Positions 15,632 to 24,214 of a stretch of DNA of 31,802 nucleotides are shown in pieces. The stretch's first letter is position 1. Each line of letters opens with the position of its first letter. The notes under the pieces are model-generated. The model saw only the letters and a program-made list of their open reading frames with translations. It was not told where the DNA came from and did no database searches. The stretch covers positions 1 to 31,802 of the forward strand of contig CAYQJD010000008.1 in NCBI GenBank assembly GCA_964417835.1, read 5' to 3'. The stretch comes from UMGS1124 sp964417835. GTDB lineage: Bacteria; Bacillota_I; Bacilli_A; RF39; UBA660. A program made the position numbers and the translations under genes.

Positions 15632-15988
15632 ATGAATAATCTTGTTTTAGCTTATTTGGGTGATGCAGTATATGAATTGTATATAAGAGAATATTTAATT
15701 AAGAAAAAATATGGCAAGGTAAATGATTTACAAAACGAAAGTATGAAGTATGTAACTGCCAAAAATCAAAGAGTGTATTTAGAAAAAATGCTTGCCAGTA
15801 ATTTTTTGACAGAAGCTGAAATAGAAATAGTAAAAAGAGGACGAAATATGGATTCGCATTCTAAAAAAAATGTGGATATAGTTACTTATAAATGGGCAAC
15901 TGGGTTAGAATGTTTAATTGGTAAATTAAAAATAGACAATAATATTAAAAGAATTAATGAGATAATGGGTTTCGTGGTAGGTGATTAA
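15632..15988 (+). CDS. mrnC: Mini-ribonuclease III
   Basis: Mini-III is a small RNase III-like enzyme without a dsRNA-binding domain; in B. subtilis it matures 23S rRNA ends. The 118 residues start with LVLAYLGDAVYELYIREYL, the family signature containing the catalytic Asp. They continue with GRNMDSHSKKNVDIVTYKWATGLE, where the later acidic catalytic residue lies. GGTGA precedes the ATG. Its stop directly abuts the rlmB start. In Bacilli mrnC usually follows cysS; here cysS is absent and a glycosyltransferase precedes it instead. Confidence 0.95.
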   Translation: MNNLVLAYLGDAVYELYIREYLIKKKYGKVNDLQNESMKYVTAKNQRVYLEKMLASNFLTEAEIEIVKRGRNMDSHSKKNVDIVTYKWATGLECLIGKLKIDNNIKRINEIMGFVVGD

Positions 15989-16657
15989 ATGATAGTTTCA
16001 GGGAAAAATGTTTTTAATGAATTAGATAAAAATTCAATAAAAAAGATTTATATAAGTAAAAATTTTAGAGATGAAAATATTCTAAATTATATTAAGTCTA
16101 ATAAACTAAAATATGTAACTTGTGATTTAAAAACAATGAATTCAATGGCTCAAAACAATCAAGGAATTATAGTTGAAATTGATAATTATGTTTATAAAGA
16201 CATGTCAGTTATTGATGATGACTTTGTTTTGATGTTAGATCATTTAGAGGATCCTCATAATTTTGGAGCAATAATAAGAACTGCAGAAAGTATAGGCATA
16301 AAAAATATTATTATTCCTAAAGATAGAAGTGTATCAGTAAATGAAAGTGTGATGAAAACAAGTGCTGGTGCACTAAATTATGTAAATATTATAAAAGTAA
16401 CAAACTTAGTAAGTGCTATAAACGAATTAAAAACTAAGGGCTTTTTTATTTATGGTGCCGAAGCAGATGGAGTTAATTATAAAAAAATACCTTATAACGA
16501 TAAAAAATGTTTAGTTATAGGTAGTGAAGGAAAAGGAATTAGTCCGATTGTAAGAAAAAATTGTGATGCAATAATTAGTTTGCCAATGCGAGGACACATA
16601 AATAGTTTAAATGCTAGTGTCGCTGCTGCAATACTAATTTATGGTATGGGGGAATAA
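15989..16657 (+). CDS. rlmB: 23S rRNA 2'-O-methyltransferase, TrmH/SpoU family
   Basis: RlmB-type enzymes methylate a ribose in 23S rRNA using S-adenosylmethionine and have a knotted SPOUT fold. The three family motifs are present: LEDPHNFGAIIRTAES, VIGSEGKGIS and LPMRGHINSLNASVAAAI. At 222 residues it is slightly shorter than the usual 245, mainly through a compact N-terminal RNA-binding domain. Start and stop abut both neighbours, so it is part of the mrnC-rlmB-sigH unit, an order conserved in Firmicutes. The exact target nucleotide is inferred from the family and synteny only. Confidence 0.93.
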   Translation: MIVSGKNVFNELDKNSIKKIYISKNFRDENILNYIKSNKLKYVTCDLKTMNSMAQNNQGIIVEIDNYVYKDMSVIDDDFVLMLDHLEDPHNFGAIIRTAESIGIKNIIIPKDRSVSVNESVMKTSAGALNYVNIIKVTNLVSAINELKTKGFFIYGAEADGVNYKKIPYNDKKCLVIGSEGKGISPIVRKNCDAIISLPMRGHINSLNASVAAAILIYGMGE

Positions 16658-17272
16658 ATGAATTATCCAGATAATGAATTAACTTATTTTTTAAGAGATA
16701 ATAATGAGAATGCGATAAATTTAATATACCAAAAATATAAATATATTATTGATGTTTTGATAAATAAATATAAGATGGTATTTTATGCTTTAAATATTGA
16801 TACAGAAGAAATTAGACAAGAAGCTAATTTAGCATTTTCAAATGCCATTTATAGTTATCAAGATGATAAAGATACATCTCTAAGTACTTTTATAACTTTA
16901 TGCGTAGAAAGAAAAATCAAAAATATAATAAAAAAATATGAAAGTAATAAAAATAAGATTTTAAGTGAAGCTATGTCTTTAGATAACAATTCTTATGATA
17001 CGCCATTGGAAAATATAATTGGTGATGATAAATATGAACCATTAAGAAATCTCGAAACTAAAGATACAATTGAATATATTAATACTGAAGTAAAAAAAAT
17101 ATTATCTTCTTCAGAATATGAAGTCTATAAATTAATGTTAAATGGATTAAATTATATAGAAATATCAAACAAATTAAATAAAACACCTAAACAAATTGAT
17201 AATTCTATACAAAGAATAAGAGCAAAATTGAAAAAAATAAAAGAAAAAAATTATTTATATATTGACACCTAA
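16658..17272 (+). CDS. sigH: RNA polymerase sigma-70 family factor, SigH-like
   Basis: The 204-residue protein has sigma region 2 (IRQEANLAFSNAIYSYQDDKD, then TFITLCVERKIKNIIKKYES) and a C-terminal region 4 helix-turn-helix (YIEISNKLNKTPKQIDNSIQRIRAKL). SigH directs transition-state and early sporulation genes in Bacillus and competence in other Firmicutes. The identification as SigH rests on its position after mrnC-rlmB, where sigH lies in Bacilli; yacP, which normally sits between, is missing. The promoter of the str operon overlaps the last codons of this gene. Sequence alone would also allow a more general alternative sigma factor. Confidence 0.85.
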   Translation: MNYPDNELTYFLRDNNENAINLIYQKYKYIIDVLINKYKMVFYALNIDTEEIRQEANLAFSNAIYSYQDDKDTSLSTFITLCVERKIKNIIKKYESNKNKILSEAMSLDNNSYDTPLENIIGDDKYEPLRNLETKDTIEYINTEVKKILSSSEYEVYKLMLNGLNYIEISNKLNKTPKQIDNSIQRIRAKLKKIKEKNYLYIDT

Positions 17273-17290
17273 ATTATAAAATGATATATT
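17262..17290 (+). promoter_or_regulatory. Strong sigma-A promoter of the str operon
   Basis: A perfect TTGACA (17262-17267) and TATATT (17285-17290) are 17 bp apart. The -35 lies within the last codons of sigH. The leader to the rpsL start is about 90 nt. Confidence 0.8.
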
Positions 17291-17310
17291 ATTAGCGCAT
17301 TTTAATTTAG

Positions 17311-17326
17311 GTTCTTTATAAAGAAC
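17311..17326 (+). promoter_or_regulatory. 16-bp palindrome in the rpsL leader
   Basis: GTTCTTTATAAAGAAC is a perfect palindrome about 15-20 nt after the expected transcription start. It is followed by a small ACAC/GTGT hairpin (about 17350-17363) before the ribosome site. Together they may form a leader structure for r-protein autoregulation; this is inference. Confidence 0.45.
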
Positions 17327-17385
17327 TTATATTTAAAACGATTTTGATACACCAGGATGTGTGTTCATAGAAAGGAAGAAAGAAT

Positions 17386-17799
17386 ATGCCTACAATTAAT
17401 CAATTAGTTAAAACGAATAGAACAAGAAAGACTAATAAAAAGAAAAGCCCAGTTTTAAATGTTGGTTTTAATAGCAAGGATAGAAAAACTACTAATACAG
17501 ATCATCCTCAAATGAGAGGAGTTTGTACTCGTGTTGGAACAAAGACTCCAAAGAAACCTAACTCTGCGCTTAGAAAATATGCTCGTGTAAGACTATCTAA
17601 TGGTAGAGAAGTTGATACTTATATACCAGGTGAAGGACATAATTTACAAGAACATAGTGTTGTTTTAATTCGTGGTGGACGTGTTAAAGACTTGATTGGT
17701 GTTCGTTATCATATTATACGTGGAGCACTTGATACTCAAGGAGTTAATGAAAGAAAACAAGGTAGAAGTAAATACGGGACTAAAAAACCTAAAAAATAA
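17386..17799 (+). CDS. rpsL: 30S ribosomal protein S12
   Basis: S12 is part of the ribosomal decoding centre. The 137 residues begin with PTINQLVKTNR and contain the conserved TPKKPNSALRKYARV loop, with the Lys at the streptomycin site unchanged, followed by GEGHNLQEHS and VRYHIIRGALDTQGV. Length is normal. GGAAG precedes the ATG. It is the first gene of the str operon and is followed 19 bp later by rpsG. The sequence gives no sign of streptomycin-resistance substitutions at the classical Lys positions. Confidence 0.99.
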   Translation: MPTINQLVKTNRTRKTNKKKSPVLNVGFNSKDRKTTNTDHPQMRGVCTRVGTKTPKKPNSALRKYARVRLSNGREVDTYIPGEGHNLQEHSVVLIRGGRVKDLIGVRYHIIRGALDTQGVNERKQGRSKYGTKKPKK

Positions 17800-17818
17800 T
17801 TATTGAAGGAGGAAGATT

Positions 17819-18283
17819 ATGCGTAAAAGACGTGCTGAAAAGCGTGAAATATTACCTGATGCCATTTATCAGTCTAAAATTGTTACTAAATTGATAAATG
17901 CCGTTATGAAAGACGGAAAAAAAGGTACTGCTGAAAAGATTATTTATGAAGCATTTGATATAATCAAAGAAAAAACAGGAAAAGATCCTGTAGAGGTATT
18001 TAATGCTGCTATGGAAAATATTATGCCACTTTTAGAAGTGAAATCTCGTCGTGTTGGTGGTTCAAATTACCAAGTACCTATCGAAGTTAAGTCAGAGAGA
18101 AAACAAACTCTTGGATTACGTTGGTTAGTACAATACTCTAAGCAAAGAAGCGGAAGAGGAATGGCTAATAAGTTAGCTAGTGAAATTATGGATGCTGCTA
18201 ATGGTGTTGGTGGTGCAGTTAAAAAACGTGAAGACACACATAAGATGGCTGAAGCAAATAAAGCTTTTGCTCATTATAGATGA
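17819..18283 (+). CDS. rpsG: 30S ribosomal protein S7
   Basis: S7 starts assembly of the 30S head and binds 16S rRNA near the exit site. The 154 residues are normal in length, with the N-terminal RKRRAEKREILPDAIY, VTKLINAVMKDGKKGTAE and the conserved RRVGGSNYQVPIEV. AAGGAGG precedes the ATG. It lies between rpsL and fusA, with a 12-bp gap to fusA. In other bacteria S7 represses the str operon by binding its mRNA; whether the leader structure upstream of rpsL serves this here is unknown. Confidence 0.99.
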   Translation: MRKRRAEKREILPDAIYQSKIVTKLINAVMKDGKKGTAEKIIYEAFDIIKEKTGKDPVEVFNAAMENIMPLLEVKSRRVGGSNYQVPIEVKSERKQTLGLRWLVQYSKQRSGRGMANKLASEIMDAANGVGGAVKKREDTHKMAEANKAFAHYR

Positions 18284-18295
18284 TAGGAGAAACAT

Positions 18296-20371
18296 ATGGC
18301 AAGAGATGTTACTATTGATAAAATAAGAAATATAGGAATAATGGCACATATAGATGCCGGAAAGACTACATTTACTGAACGTGTTTTATTCCATACAGGT
18401 ATTACACATAAAATAGGTGAAACTCATGATGGAGAATCACAAATGGACTGGATGGAACAAGAAAAGGAAAGAGGTATTACTATTACTAGTGCAGCAACTA
18501 CTGCACATTGGAAAGGATACAGACTTAACCTTATAGATACTCCAGGACACGTAGATTTTACTGTTGAAGTACAAAGAAGTCTAAGAGTTTTAGATGGATC
18601 TATCTGTTTATTAGATGGAAATGCTGGTGTTGAACCCCAAAGTGAAACAGTATGGAGACAAGCAAGCGAATACAAAGTTCCAAGAATGATATTTGTTAAT
18701 AAGATGGACAAATTAGGGGCAAACTTTGAATTTAGTTTAGATACCATAGGGAAAAGATTAGGAGTTAATTATGCTCCAATTCAATGGCCTATAGGCGCTG
18801 AAAATGAATTTAATGGTATTATAGATTTAGTTACTATGAAAGCATATCATTTTGATCGTACTGATGAACATGAAAATTATACTGAAATAGATATTCCGGA
18901 GGAATTAAAAGATTTAGTAGCAACCAAAAGAACAGAACTTATTGAAAAGGCTGTTGAATTTGATGATGTTTTAATGGAAAGATATTTAAATGGAGAAGAA
19001 CTTTCTATAGATGAAATAAAAAGTGCTATCAGGAAGGGAGTATTGGCTGCAGAGTTTTTCCCAGTAATGTGTGGAAGTGCACTATCTAATACTGGAGTCA
19101 AATTAGCTTTAGATGCAGTTATAGATTATATGCCAGCTCCAACTGATATAGAAGCTATAGAATGTACAGATTTTAATGGTAATTTAGTAAAGCGTCATCC
19201 TAGTGACTCTGAACCATTTACTGCTATGGCATTCAAAATAATGACTGACCCATTTGTTGGAAGATTAGCTTTTTTTAGAGTTTATTCAGGTCATTTAAGC
19301 AGTGGATCTTATATATTAAATAGTACTAAGAATATTAAAGAAAGAGTTGGACGTATTTTACAAATGCATGCCAATCAAAGAAAAGAAATTTCGGATGTTT
19401 ATACAGGTGAAATTGCTGCTTTTGTTGGATTAAAAAATACAACAACTGCTGACACATTATGCGATGAAAAGAGCCCTGTTATCATGAATGGCATGGAATT
19501 CCCAGATCCAGTTATTGATGAAGCAATCGAGCCGAAATCAAAAGCTGATCAAGATAAATTAGGTCAAGCACTACAGAAATTAGCTGAAGAAGATCCAACT
19601 TTCAAATATAGAACTGATCCAGAAACTGGACAAACTGTTATTAGTGGTATGGGAGAACTACATCTAGAAGTTCTAGTAAGAAGAATGAAAGATGAATTTA
19701 ATGTTGAAGCTAATATTGGAAAACCACAAGTTGCATATCGTGAAACGATCACACAAAGTGCAGAATGTGAAGGAAAGTATATAAAACAATCTGGTGGTCG
19801 TGGACAATATGGACATGTTTGGGTAAGATTCGAACCAAATCCAGAAAAAGGTTACGAATTTGTTGATGAAATTGTTGGCGGAGTTGTTCCAAGAGAATAT
19901 ATTCCGGTAACAGATAAAGGATTACAAGAAGCAATGGCTGGTGGAATACTTGCTGGTTATCCTATGGTTGATGTAAAAGCAACATTGTTTGATGGATCTT
20001 ATCATGATGTCGATTCATCAGAAATGGCGTTTAAGATTGCAGCAAGCATGGCTTTAAAAGAAGCTAAAAATAAATGTAAAGCTGTTTTATTAGAGCCAAT
20101 AATGAAAGTTGATGTAACTATCCCGGATGAATATATGGGAAATGTTATGGGGGATTTAACAAGCCGTAGAGGTCGTCCTATGGGACAAGCCTCTAGAGGG
20201 AATGCTTTACAAATTACTGCAATGGTGCCATTATCTGAAATGTTTGGATATGCTACAAATTTGCGTAGTAATACGCAAGGTAGAGGTAACTTTGTTATGA
20301 CATTAGATCATTATGAAGAAGTACCTAAATCAATTGCTGAAGAAATTATTAAGAAAAATAGCAGCAATTAA
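18296..20371 (+). CDS. fusA: Elongation factor G
   Basis: EF-G is the GTPase that moves tRNAs and mRNA through the ribosome after peptide bond formation. The 691 residues have the standard five-domain length. GTP-binding motifs are AHIDAGKTT (G1), DTPGHVDF (G3) and NKMDK (G4); the switch-I region includes RGITITSAATT. Domain IV is intact, with SGGRGQYGHVWV and GGVVPREYIP. It resembles the translocating EF-G rather than a tetracycline-protection paralogue, and its position in the str operon agrees. AGGAG precedes the ATG. Confidence 0.99.
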   Translation: MARDVTIDKIRNIGIMAHIDAGKTTFTERVLFHTGITHKIGETHDGESQMDWMEQEKERGITITSAATTAHWKGYRLNLIDTPGHVDFTVEVQRSLRVLDGSICLLDGNAGVEPQSETVWRQASEYKVPRMIFVNKMDKLGANFEFSLDTIGKRLGVNYAPIQWPIGAENEFNGIIDLVTMKAYHFDRTDEHENYTEIDIPEELKDLVATKRTELIEKAVEFDDVLMERYLNGEELSIDEIKSAIRKGVLAAEFFPVMCGSALSNTGVKLALDAVIDYMPAPTDIEAIECTDFNGNLVKRHPSDSEPFTAMAFKIMTDPFVGRLAFFRVYSGHLSSGSYILNSTKNIKERVGRILQMHANQRKEISDVYTGEIAAFVGLKNTTTADTLCDEKSPVIMNGMEFPDPVIDEAIEPKSKADQDKLGQALQKLAEEDPTFKYRTDPETGQTVISGMGELHLEVLVRRMKDEFNVEANIGKPQVAYRETITQSAECEGKYIKQSGGRGQYGHVWVRFEPNPEKGYEFVDEIVGGVVPREYIPVTDKGLQEAMAGGILAGYPMVDVKATLFDGSYHDVDSSEMAFKIAASMALKEAKNKCKAVLLEPIMKVDVTIPDEYMGNVMGDLTSRRGRPMGQASRGNALQITAMVPLSEMFGYATNLRSNTQGRGNFVMTLDHYEEVPKSIAEEIIKKNSSN

Positions 20372-20402
20372 AGTCAAATAAAAATAAACTAATTGAAAAT
20401 AC

Positions 20403-20431
20403 TTGAATTATATTTAAGAATTAGATAGAAT
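20403..20431 (+). promoter_or_regulatory. Putative internal promoter of tuf
   Basis: TTGAAT (20403-20408) and TAGAAT (20426-20431) are 17 bp apart in the 96-bp fusA-tuf spacer. It could give tuf extra transcription beyond the operon promoter. Confidence 0.55.
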
Positions 20432-20467
20432 ATAAATGTAATAGATTGGAAAAGGAAGGAAATTAAT

Positions 20468-21637
20468 ATGGCAAGAGAAAAATATGATAGAAGTAAGCCA
20501 CATGTTAATATTGGTACTATTGGACACGTTGACCATGGGAAAACAACATTAACTGCAGCTATTTCAAAATTATTTAGTAAAAATTTTATGGATTATAGTG
20601 CTATTGATAGTGCTCCAGAAGAAAGAGAAAGAGGTATTACTATTAATACTGCTCATGTTGAGTATGAAACTGAAAAAAGACATTATGCTCACGTAGACTG
20701 CCCAGGACATGCTGACTATGTTAAGAACATGATTACTGGTGCTGCACAAATGGATGGAGCTATCTTAGTTGTATCTGCAGCAGATGGTCCTATGCCACAA
20801 ACTAGAGAACACATCTTACTTGCAAGACAAGTTGGAGTTCCAAAAATTGTTGTTTATATGAACAAAGTTGATCAAGTTGATGATCCAGAATTACTTGAAC
20901 TAGTAGAAATGGAAATTAGAGAATTATTAGGAGAATATGGATTTGATTCTGAATGCCCAATAATTAAAGGATCTGCTCTTAAAGCTCTTGAAGGTGATGC
21001 TACTGCTGAACAATCAATTAGAGATTTAATGGCTGCTGTTGACACATATATTGATGATCCAGTAAGAGATACTGAAAAACCATTCTTAATGAGTATTGAA
21101 GACGTATTTACTATTTCAGGACGTGGAACAGTTGTTACAGGGCGTGTTGAACGTGGAAAATTAAAATTAAATGACGAAGTTGAAATTGTTGGATTAAGAG
21201 ATACACAAAAGACAGTTGTTACAGGAATTGAAATGTTCAGAAAATCATTAGATTATGCTGAAGCAGGAGATAATGCTGGTGTGTTATTACGTGGTATTTC
21301 TCGTGATCAAGTTGAACGTGGACAAGTTTTATGTAAACCTGCAAGCGTTACTCCACATCATAAATTTAAAGCTAGAGTTTATGTATTAAGTAAAGAAGAA
21401 GGAGGTCGTCATACACCATTCTTCTCAAATTACAGACCTCAATTCTATTTTAGAACTACTGATGTTACAGGTGTTATTGAATTACCAGCTGGTGTTGAAA
21501 TGGTTATGCCTGGAGATAATGTAGATATGACTGTAGAATTAATTAGCACAGTTGCTCTTGAAAATGGTACTAAATTCTCAATCCGTGAGGGTGGACGTAC
21601 TGTTGGAGCAGGAACTGTTTCTGAAATTATAGAATAA
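20468..21637 (+). CDS. tuf: Elongation factor Tu
   Basis: EF-Tu carries aminoacyl-tRNA to the ribosome as a GTP complex. The GTPase motifs are GHVDHGKTT, DCPGHADY and NKVDQ, with RGITINTAHVEYE in switch I. Domains 2 and 3 are complete (GRGTVVTGRVERG; GGRHTPFFSNYRPQFYFRTTDVTG). At 389 residues it is slightly shorter than the usual 393-397. GGAAGG precedes the ATG. It is followed by a strong terminator that ends the operon. His in PGHAD, needed for GTP hydrolysis, is present. Confidence 0.99.
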   Translation: MAREKYDRSKPHVNIGTIGHVDHGKTTLTAAISKLFSKNFMDYSAIDSAPEERERGITINTAHVEYETEKRHYAHVDCPGHADYVKNMITGAAQMDGAILVVSAADGPMPQTREHILLARQVGVPKIVVYMNKVDQVDDPELLELVEMEIRELLGEYGFDSECPIIKGSALKALEGDATAEQSIRDLMAAVDTYIDDPVRDTEKPFLMSIEDVFTISGRGTVVTGRVERGKLKLNDEVEIVGLRDTQKTVVTGIEMFRKSLDYAEAGDNAGVLLRGISRDQVERGQVLCKPASVTPHHKFKARVYVLSKEEGGRHTPFFSNYRPQFYFRTTDVTGVIELPAGVEMVMPGDNVDMTVELISTVALENGTKFSIREGGRTVGAGTVSEIIE

Positions 21638-21640
21638 TAA

Positions 21641-21667
21641 AAAAAGTACAATTATTGTACTTTTTTT
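21641..21667 (+). terminator. Intrinsic terminator of tuf
   Basis: AAAAAGTACAA (21641-21651) pairs perfectly with TTGTACTTTTT (21655-21665) around a 3-nt loop and is followed by further T residues. The arrangement is symmetrical, so it may work in both directions. Confidence 0.88.
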
Positions 21668-21728
21668 ATATAAAAATATTTAACTTGAAAAAATAAAAGG
21701 CATATTATAAAATTAAAATGGTGATACT

Positions 21729-22631
21729 ATGAAAATATTAAATATTTTTTCAAAAAAAAGTATTCTTAATAGAGTTCAACATAGTAATAAAATTAAACGT
21801 CTAATAATTTATTTTGTCTCTTGTTTTATTGTTGCTTTAACATATAATGTTTTTTTTGTAAAACATAGTTTAGTAATAGGTGGTATGAGTGGACTTGCTA
21901 TAGTTTTTAAAAAAGTTTGTGGTTTAAATACCAGTGTATTTCTAATGTTATCAACAATTATTATGCTTATAATAAGTTTTATTATTGTTGGTAAAAAAGA
22001 AGCTATGAAAAACGTTTTTTGTGCTATAAATTATCCAATATTTGTCAGTATAACTGAACCTATTTCGAAATATATAAATATAGAATTTTCAAGTTATATG
22101 TTTACCATTTTATTTGCTTGTATTATATATTCAACTTTTTTAGGATTAATATATAAAGTAGGATATTCTACTGGTGGAACAGATATTATAAATCAAATAA
22201 TATGTAAATATGCCAAAACTTCTGTTGGAACAGCAGGAAACTATATAAATATTTTAATTATATTCACTGCTGCATGTGTTTTTGGAATATCTCAATCTAT
22301 TTATGCAATTTTTGCTCTAATAATAGATAATAAAATTGTTGATTTTATAATGTTAGGAAATAGTGATTCAAAATTATGCATTATTAAATCTAAACATATT
22401 GATCATTTAGAGCGATTTCTTGAAAAAGAATTTAATATTGGATATAGTATTTTAGAATCTACTGGGGGAGTCGATTTAAAAAAAAGAAAAACTATTTTTT
22501 GTGTGGTTACAAGTAGAGAGTATTATAGATTTAAAAATTTAATTCTTGATATTGATTCTAATGCTTTTATAATGACTCATGATTGTTATGAAGTAATGGG
22601 AGGAAATAATAAGAGATTATTAAAATTATAA
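21729..22631 (+). CDS. YitT family membrane protein
   Basis: This 300-residue protein has an N-terminal membrane part with about five to six hydrophobic segments (from residue 22 to about 205), including the family motif GGMSGLAIVFKK and YSTGGTDIINQII. The cytoplasmic C-terminal DUF2179 domain (about residues 215-295) ends with NAFIMTHDCYEVMGGN. YitT proteins are widespread in Firmicutes; their substrate is not firmly established. GGTGAT precedes the ATG. It is convergent with the DUF6512-like gene, with only 7 bp between the ends. Confidence 0.92.
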   Translation: MKILNIFSKKSILNRVQHSNKIKRLIIYFVSCFIVALTYNVFFVKHSLVIGGMSGLAIVFKKVCGLNTSVFLMLSTIIMLIISFIIVGKKEAMKNVFCAINYPIFVSITEPISKYINIEFSSYMFTILFACIIYSTFLGLIYKVGYSTGGTDIINQIICKYAKTSVGTAGNYINILIIFTAACVFGISQSIYAIFALIIDNKIVDFIMLGNSDSKLCIIKSKHIDHLERFLEKEFNIGYSILESTGGVDLKKRKTIFCVVTSREYYRFKNLILDIDSNAFIMTHDCYEVMGGNNKRLLKL

Positions 22632-22638
22632 TATTAAT

Positions 22639-23097
22639 TTAGTATAAATTATTAAATTTTTTATATATAAAAAATATTGAACATAATCCCAAAAAACCTA
22701 ATAAATTTAATATTATATTGTTTATATTAAACGATAACAATTTTATCGAAGTAAAGTAAGCAAGGAAAAGTGAAATGTAAAAAATTAAAATATCTAAAAA
22801 TAAAATATCTTTTTTAATTAATGCTTTATAAGCGTAATACATGATTAATAAAGAAGCAGTAAATATAAATATGCTTATAAATTTAGAAAAAAATAATCCA
22901 TCAAAATTAAATGTTAATAATTCTATAATTGTCCACAATAAAATTGGAGAAATCCCTAGCTTTAAATGTTGCCAAATACTTTCATTAGTTGCAAAGAAAT
23001 ACCCAATAAACTTACTTTTGTTTGTCCATTCATAGAGAAAATGCCCTAAAGTACCTAATATAATGCTAAAAATTAATCCATATATTTCTATAAGCAC
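22639..23097 (-). CDS. DUF6512-like integral membrane protein
   Basis: The 152-residue protein has about five hydrophobic helices. The segment GTLGHFLYEWTNKSKFIGYF followed by NESIWQHLKLGI is the pattern I associate with the DUF6512 family of small Firmicute membrane proteins; the conserved His, Glu-Trp and Asn-Glu-Ser residues lie near the first helices. The function is unknown. The start is a GTG at 23097, supported by AAAGAG upstream; no better ATG is seen. It is transcribed divergently from the AAA ATPase gene, sharing a 67-bp intergenic region. Confidence 0.78.
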   Translation of the reverse strand: MLIEIYGLIFSIILGTLGHFLYEWTNKSKFIGYFFATNESIWQHLKLGISPILLWTIIELLTFNFDGLFFSKFISIFIFTASLLIMYYAYKALIKKDILFLDILIFYISLFLAYFTSIKLLSFNINNIILNLLGFLGLCSIFFIYKKFNNLY

Positions 23098-23106
23098 ATA
23101 ATCACT

Positions 23107-23155
23107 CTTTCTGTTTTAAGAATTATATATTTATGTTATAATTTTATACAGAAAG
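23107..23155. promoter_or_regulatory. Divergent promoter region with 8-bp inverted repeat
   Basis: CTTTCTGT (23107-23114) and ACAGAAAG (23148-23155) are inverted copies that frame a perfect TATAAT (23137-23142). The repeats double as ribosome sites for both genes, so the symmetry may be a by-product of similar ribosome-binding sequence. Confidence 0.45.
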
Positions 23156-23164
23156 GGTTTTTTT

Positions 23165-24178
23165 ATGAATGATGAAACACTAGAAATTTTAAATGTTGAA
23201 AATAATGGATTAGAAACTCTAAACATTAATGAATATTCTGAATCAAAAGAACCAATGAATGATTTTAGTATTATAAAAAATTATGGAGAAGAGTTAACAA
23301 AAAAAGAATATATTACTGATCCTGCTATAGGCAGAGAAGATGAAATTAATAAAATGATACTTGCTTTACTTACACTTGATAAAGGCGCACTTCTTATTGG
23401 CAAGCCTGGAATAGGTAAGACTGCACTTGTTGAAGGATTGAGTTATAAAATACAAAATGGTTCAGTTCCAGATGCATTAAAGGGATGGAAAATAGTTAAA
23501 ATTAATATTACAAGTTTACTGGGAAACACTGTAAATGGATTACAAAGCGAAAATAGAATTGAACTTTTAATTCAAGAGTTAAAAAAAGAAGTTAATACAA
23601 TTTTATTTATTGACGAAGTACATCTTTTAGTGAATAAACAGACGAGCAATAATAACATTGACTTTGCAAATATGTTAAAGCCGGCACTAGATAGAGGCAC
23701 AATAAAAATGATTGGAGCAACAACAACCGAGGAATATGAAGCATATATTTTGAGAGATAGAGCCTTTTTAAGAAGATTTATTAAAATAGACATAGAAGAA
23801 GCTAATAGAGAAACTGTTATAAAAATTTTGCTTGGAACTTATCCAAAATTTGAAAAGAAAATGGGTGTAAAATTAAATTATACAGATTTTCAAAAAGAAA
23901 GAATATTTTCTTTTATAGTCGACATGACTAGCGAATATAAAAGAGTTTATGAAATATCAAGCAGATATCCTGATATTTGCTTGACAATAATTTCAAGTGC
24001 TTTTAGTTATGCGGTATTTGAAAATGAAAAAGAAGTTAAGATGAAACATATTTATAAAGCTATTCTTAATGCAAATAATATTTACCCTGATGCCAAGAAA
24101 AAAGATATAGAAAAATTTAAAATCGATTTTAAGGACATGTTAGATAAAGAAAAGGTTGATTTAAGTGAAACTTCTTAA
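23165..24178 (+). CDS. Single-ring Clp-type (D1-like) AAA+ ATPase
   Basis: The 337 residues contain one AAA+ module resembling the first ATPase ring (D1) of ClpA, ClpB and ClpC: DPAIGREDEINKMI, Walker A GKPGIGKT (residues 79-86), Walker B LFIDEVHLL (Asp150, Glu151), sensor-1 region IGATTTEEYE and an arginine finger near RDRAFLRRF. The Clp N-domain, middle coiled coil, second ATPase ring and ClpP-binding loop are all absent. The first 45 residues are acidic and probably disordered. It is therefore not a normal Clp unfoldase; it may be an adaptor-type or remodelling ATPase with an unknown client. The gene is monocistronic, with a promoter upstream and a terminator downstream. Confidence 0.88.
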   Translation: MNDETLEILNVENNGLETLNINEYSESKEPMNDFSIIKNYGEELTKKEYITDPAIGREDEINKMILALLTLDKGALLIGKPGIGKTALVEGLSYKIQNGSVPDALKGWKIVKINITSLLGNTVNGLQSENRIELLIQELKKEVNTILFIDEVHLLVNKQTSNNNIDFANMLKPALDRGTIKMIGATTTEEYEAYILRDRAFLRRFIKIDIEEANRETVIKILLGTYPKFEKKMGVKLNYTDFQKERIFSFIVDMTSEYKRVYEISSRYPDICLTIISSAFSYAVFENEKEVKMKHIYKAILNANNIYPDAKKKDIEKFKIDFKDMLDKEKVDLSETS

Positions 24179-24189
24179 AGTTTTAAAAT

Positions 24190-24214
24190 AAAAAGTATAT
24201 TATATACTTTTTTT
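24190..24214. terminator. Bidirectional intrinsic terminator
   Basis: AAAAAGTATA (24190-24199) pairs with TATACTTTTT (24203-24212). An A-tract on one side and a T-tract on the other let it serve both convergent genes. The stop codon of the radical SAM gene lies in the loop. Confidence 0.8.

Noticed and set aside
18296..20371. Ribosomal-protection type tetracycline resistance protein
   Set aside because: The protein sits in the str operon and has all EF-G features; no resistance-type features were seen.
22656..22676. Perfect T6-ATATAT-A6 inverted repeat as a terminator for yitT
   Set aside because: It lies inside the coding end of the minus-strand DUF6512-like gene and contains no G/C pairs, so a stable terminator hairpin is doubtful.
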